Assembly: GCA_010024525.1 (NCBI GenBank)
Contig: RGGS01000085.1
Coordinates: 1 to 6,240 of the forward strand
Direction of reading: 5' to 3'
Source: Verrucomicrobiota bacterium
GTDB lineage: Bacteria > Verrucomicrobiota > Verrucomicrobiia > Methylacidiphilales > Verrucolacustridaceae
DNA: 6,240 bases
The notes beneath the pieces were generated by a model, which was not told where the DNA came from, searched no databases, and saw only the letters and a program-made list of their open reading frames with translations. Made by a program: the position numbers and the translations under genes. Below, in pieces: positions 5,705 to 6,240 of the stretch (positions are counted from its first letter, which is position 1; every line of letters begins with the position of its first letter).

Positions 5705-6240
5705 TTAATCCAACAGCTCCACCGGGCATTCAGGAAGCACTTTTAGAAAAGATTGGCCGTATCGCCGGCTTAAGATTCGTCCGTCCAGCACGGCAATCTG
5801 GCCCTGGTCCGCTCGGCTACGGATCAACCTGCCCACCCCCTGACGGAATTTTAAGATGGCCTCGGGCAACTGCAGATCCCGAAAAGGATCCCCACCCAAC
5901 TCCTTAATTCTTTCACATCTGGCCTCAAACAGCGGCTCATCCGGCACGGAAAAAGGTAACCGCGTTAAAATCACATTGGATAATGCTTCACCCGGGACAT
6001 CCACCCCTTGCCAAAAACTGTCTGTTCCAAAAAGCACGCTATCCCTGTCCTCTTTAAACTCCCTCAGCAACCGCGTTCTTGAATTCCCCTTGTCCTGCAC
6101 CAGGAGCTTAATCCCTCGCTCTTCAAACCAACCTCGCATCCCCTCCGCCGTTTTTCTCAACATGGCCCAACTGGTGAAGAGCACAAACGCCTTCCCCTCA
6201 GTCATGCCCACAAATCTTTGGATCTCGCCCTCCAACGCCT
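5705..6240 (-). CDS. DinG-family (XPD/Rad3-like) ATP-dependent DNA helicase, C-terminal part
   Basis: The frame is open to the window edge, so only about the last 178 residues are present; the start, Walker A and B motifs and any iron-sulfur cysteines lie beyond 6240. What is seen is the second RecA-like domain of a superfamily 2 helicase: AFVLFTSWAML (motif IV region), SVLFGTDSFWQGVDVPGEAL (motif V, about 6046-5987), LPFSVPDEPLFEAR, LPEAILKFRQGVGRLIRS with motif VI QGVGRLIR (5842-5819), and DGRILSRRYGQSFLKVLP near the end. The FGTDSFWQGVD wording is typical of DinG/YoaA proteins, 5'-3' helicases that act on DNA damage, R-loops or stalled forks. Whether it is a plain DinG or has an N-terminal exonuclease domain, as in some bacteria, cannot be told here. 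Its stop (5707-5705) faces the dismutase stop with no terminator hairpin visible between. Confidence 0.93.
   Translation of the reverse strand, partial: ALEGEIQRFVGMTEGKAFVLFTSWAMLRKTAEGMRGWFEERGIKLLVQDKGNSRTRLLREFKEDRDSVLFGTDSFWQGVDVPGEALSNVILTRLPFSVPDEPLFEARCERIKELGGDPFRDLQLPEAILKFRQGVGRLIRSRADQGQIAVLDGRILSRRYGQSFLKVLPECPVELLD

Noticed and set aside
1..6240. tRNA, rRNA, FMN riboswitch, CRISPR or mobile element
   Set aside because: Nearly all sequence is accounted for by conserved proteins. The two gaps are short, and neither shows tRNA arms, RFN-element conserved blocks, spaced repeats or transposase remnants.

Overview
The window is a compact stretch of bacterial chromosome, about 55% GC by eye. 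It holds six protein genes: ribH (3' part outside the window), ribBA, alaS, ubiX, a superoxide dismutase gene, and a dinG-type helicase gene (5' part outside the window). I see no rRNA, tRNA, CRISPR array, insertion sequence or prophage gene. The organism looks Gram-negative because the dismutase carries a twin-arginine export signal. The alanyl-tRNA synthetase has a class-II core insertion (residues about 251-300) and wording that remind me of Verrucomicrobiota and other PVC bacteria. That placement is from memory of the family and is tentative.

Layout: from 4774 down to 1, four genes run on the minus strand in the order ubiX, alaS, ribBA, ribH. The last three are locked together by 4-base stop/start overlaps (ATGA at 1284-1281, GTGA at 82-79). 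alaS has its own good sigma-70-like promoter in the 109-122 bases behind ubiX. A roughly 245-base divergent control region (4775-5019) separates ubiX from the plus-strand dismutase gene (5020-5697). It contains a candidate ubiX promoter, a short perfect hairpin, and an 11-codon reading frame with a better ribosome binding site than the dismutase gene. The dismutase gene then meets the helicase gene tail to tail with only 7 bases between stop codons.

Function: RibBA makes both riboflavin precursors and RibH joins their products to form lumazine. UbiX, just upstream, consumes FMN to make prenylated FMN for a UbiD-type decarboxylase. Three of the four minus-strand genes therefore belong to flavin supply or use, with alaS inserted among them. 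The dismutase is a manganese-type enzyme probably exported by Tat. The helicase is a DNA-repair family member with no evident link.

Most of this is housekeeping, and I do not see an undescribed multi-gene system. The points worth a second look are small: a nine-A run at the RibB/RibA domain border, the short upstream reading frame before the dismutase, the almost leaderless alaS start with an inverted repeat around its promoter, and a few active-site substitutions.
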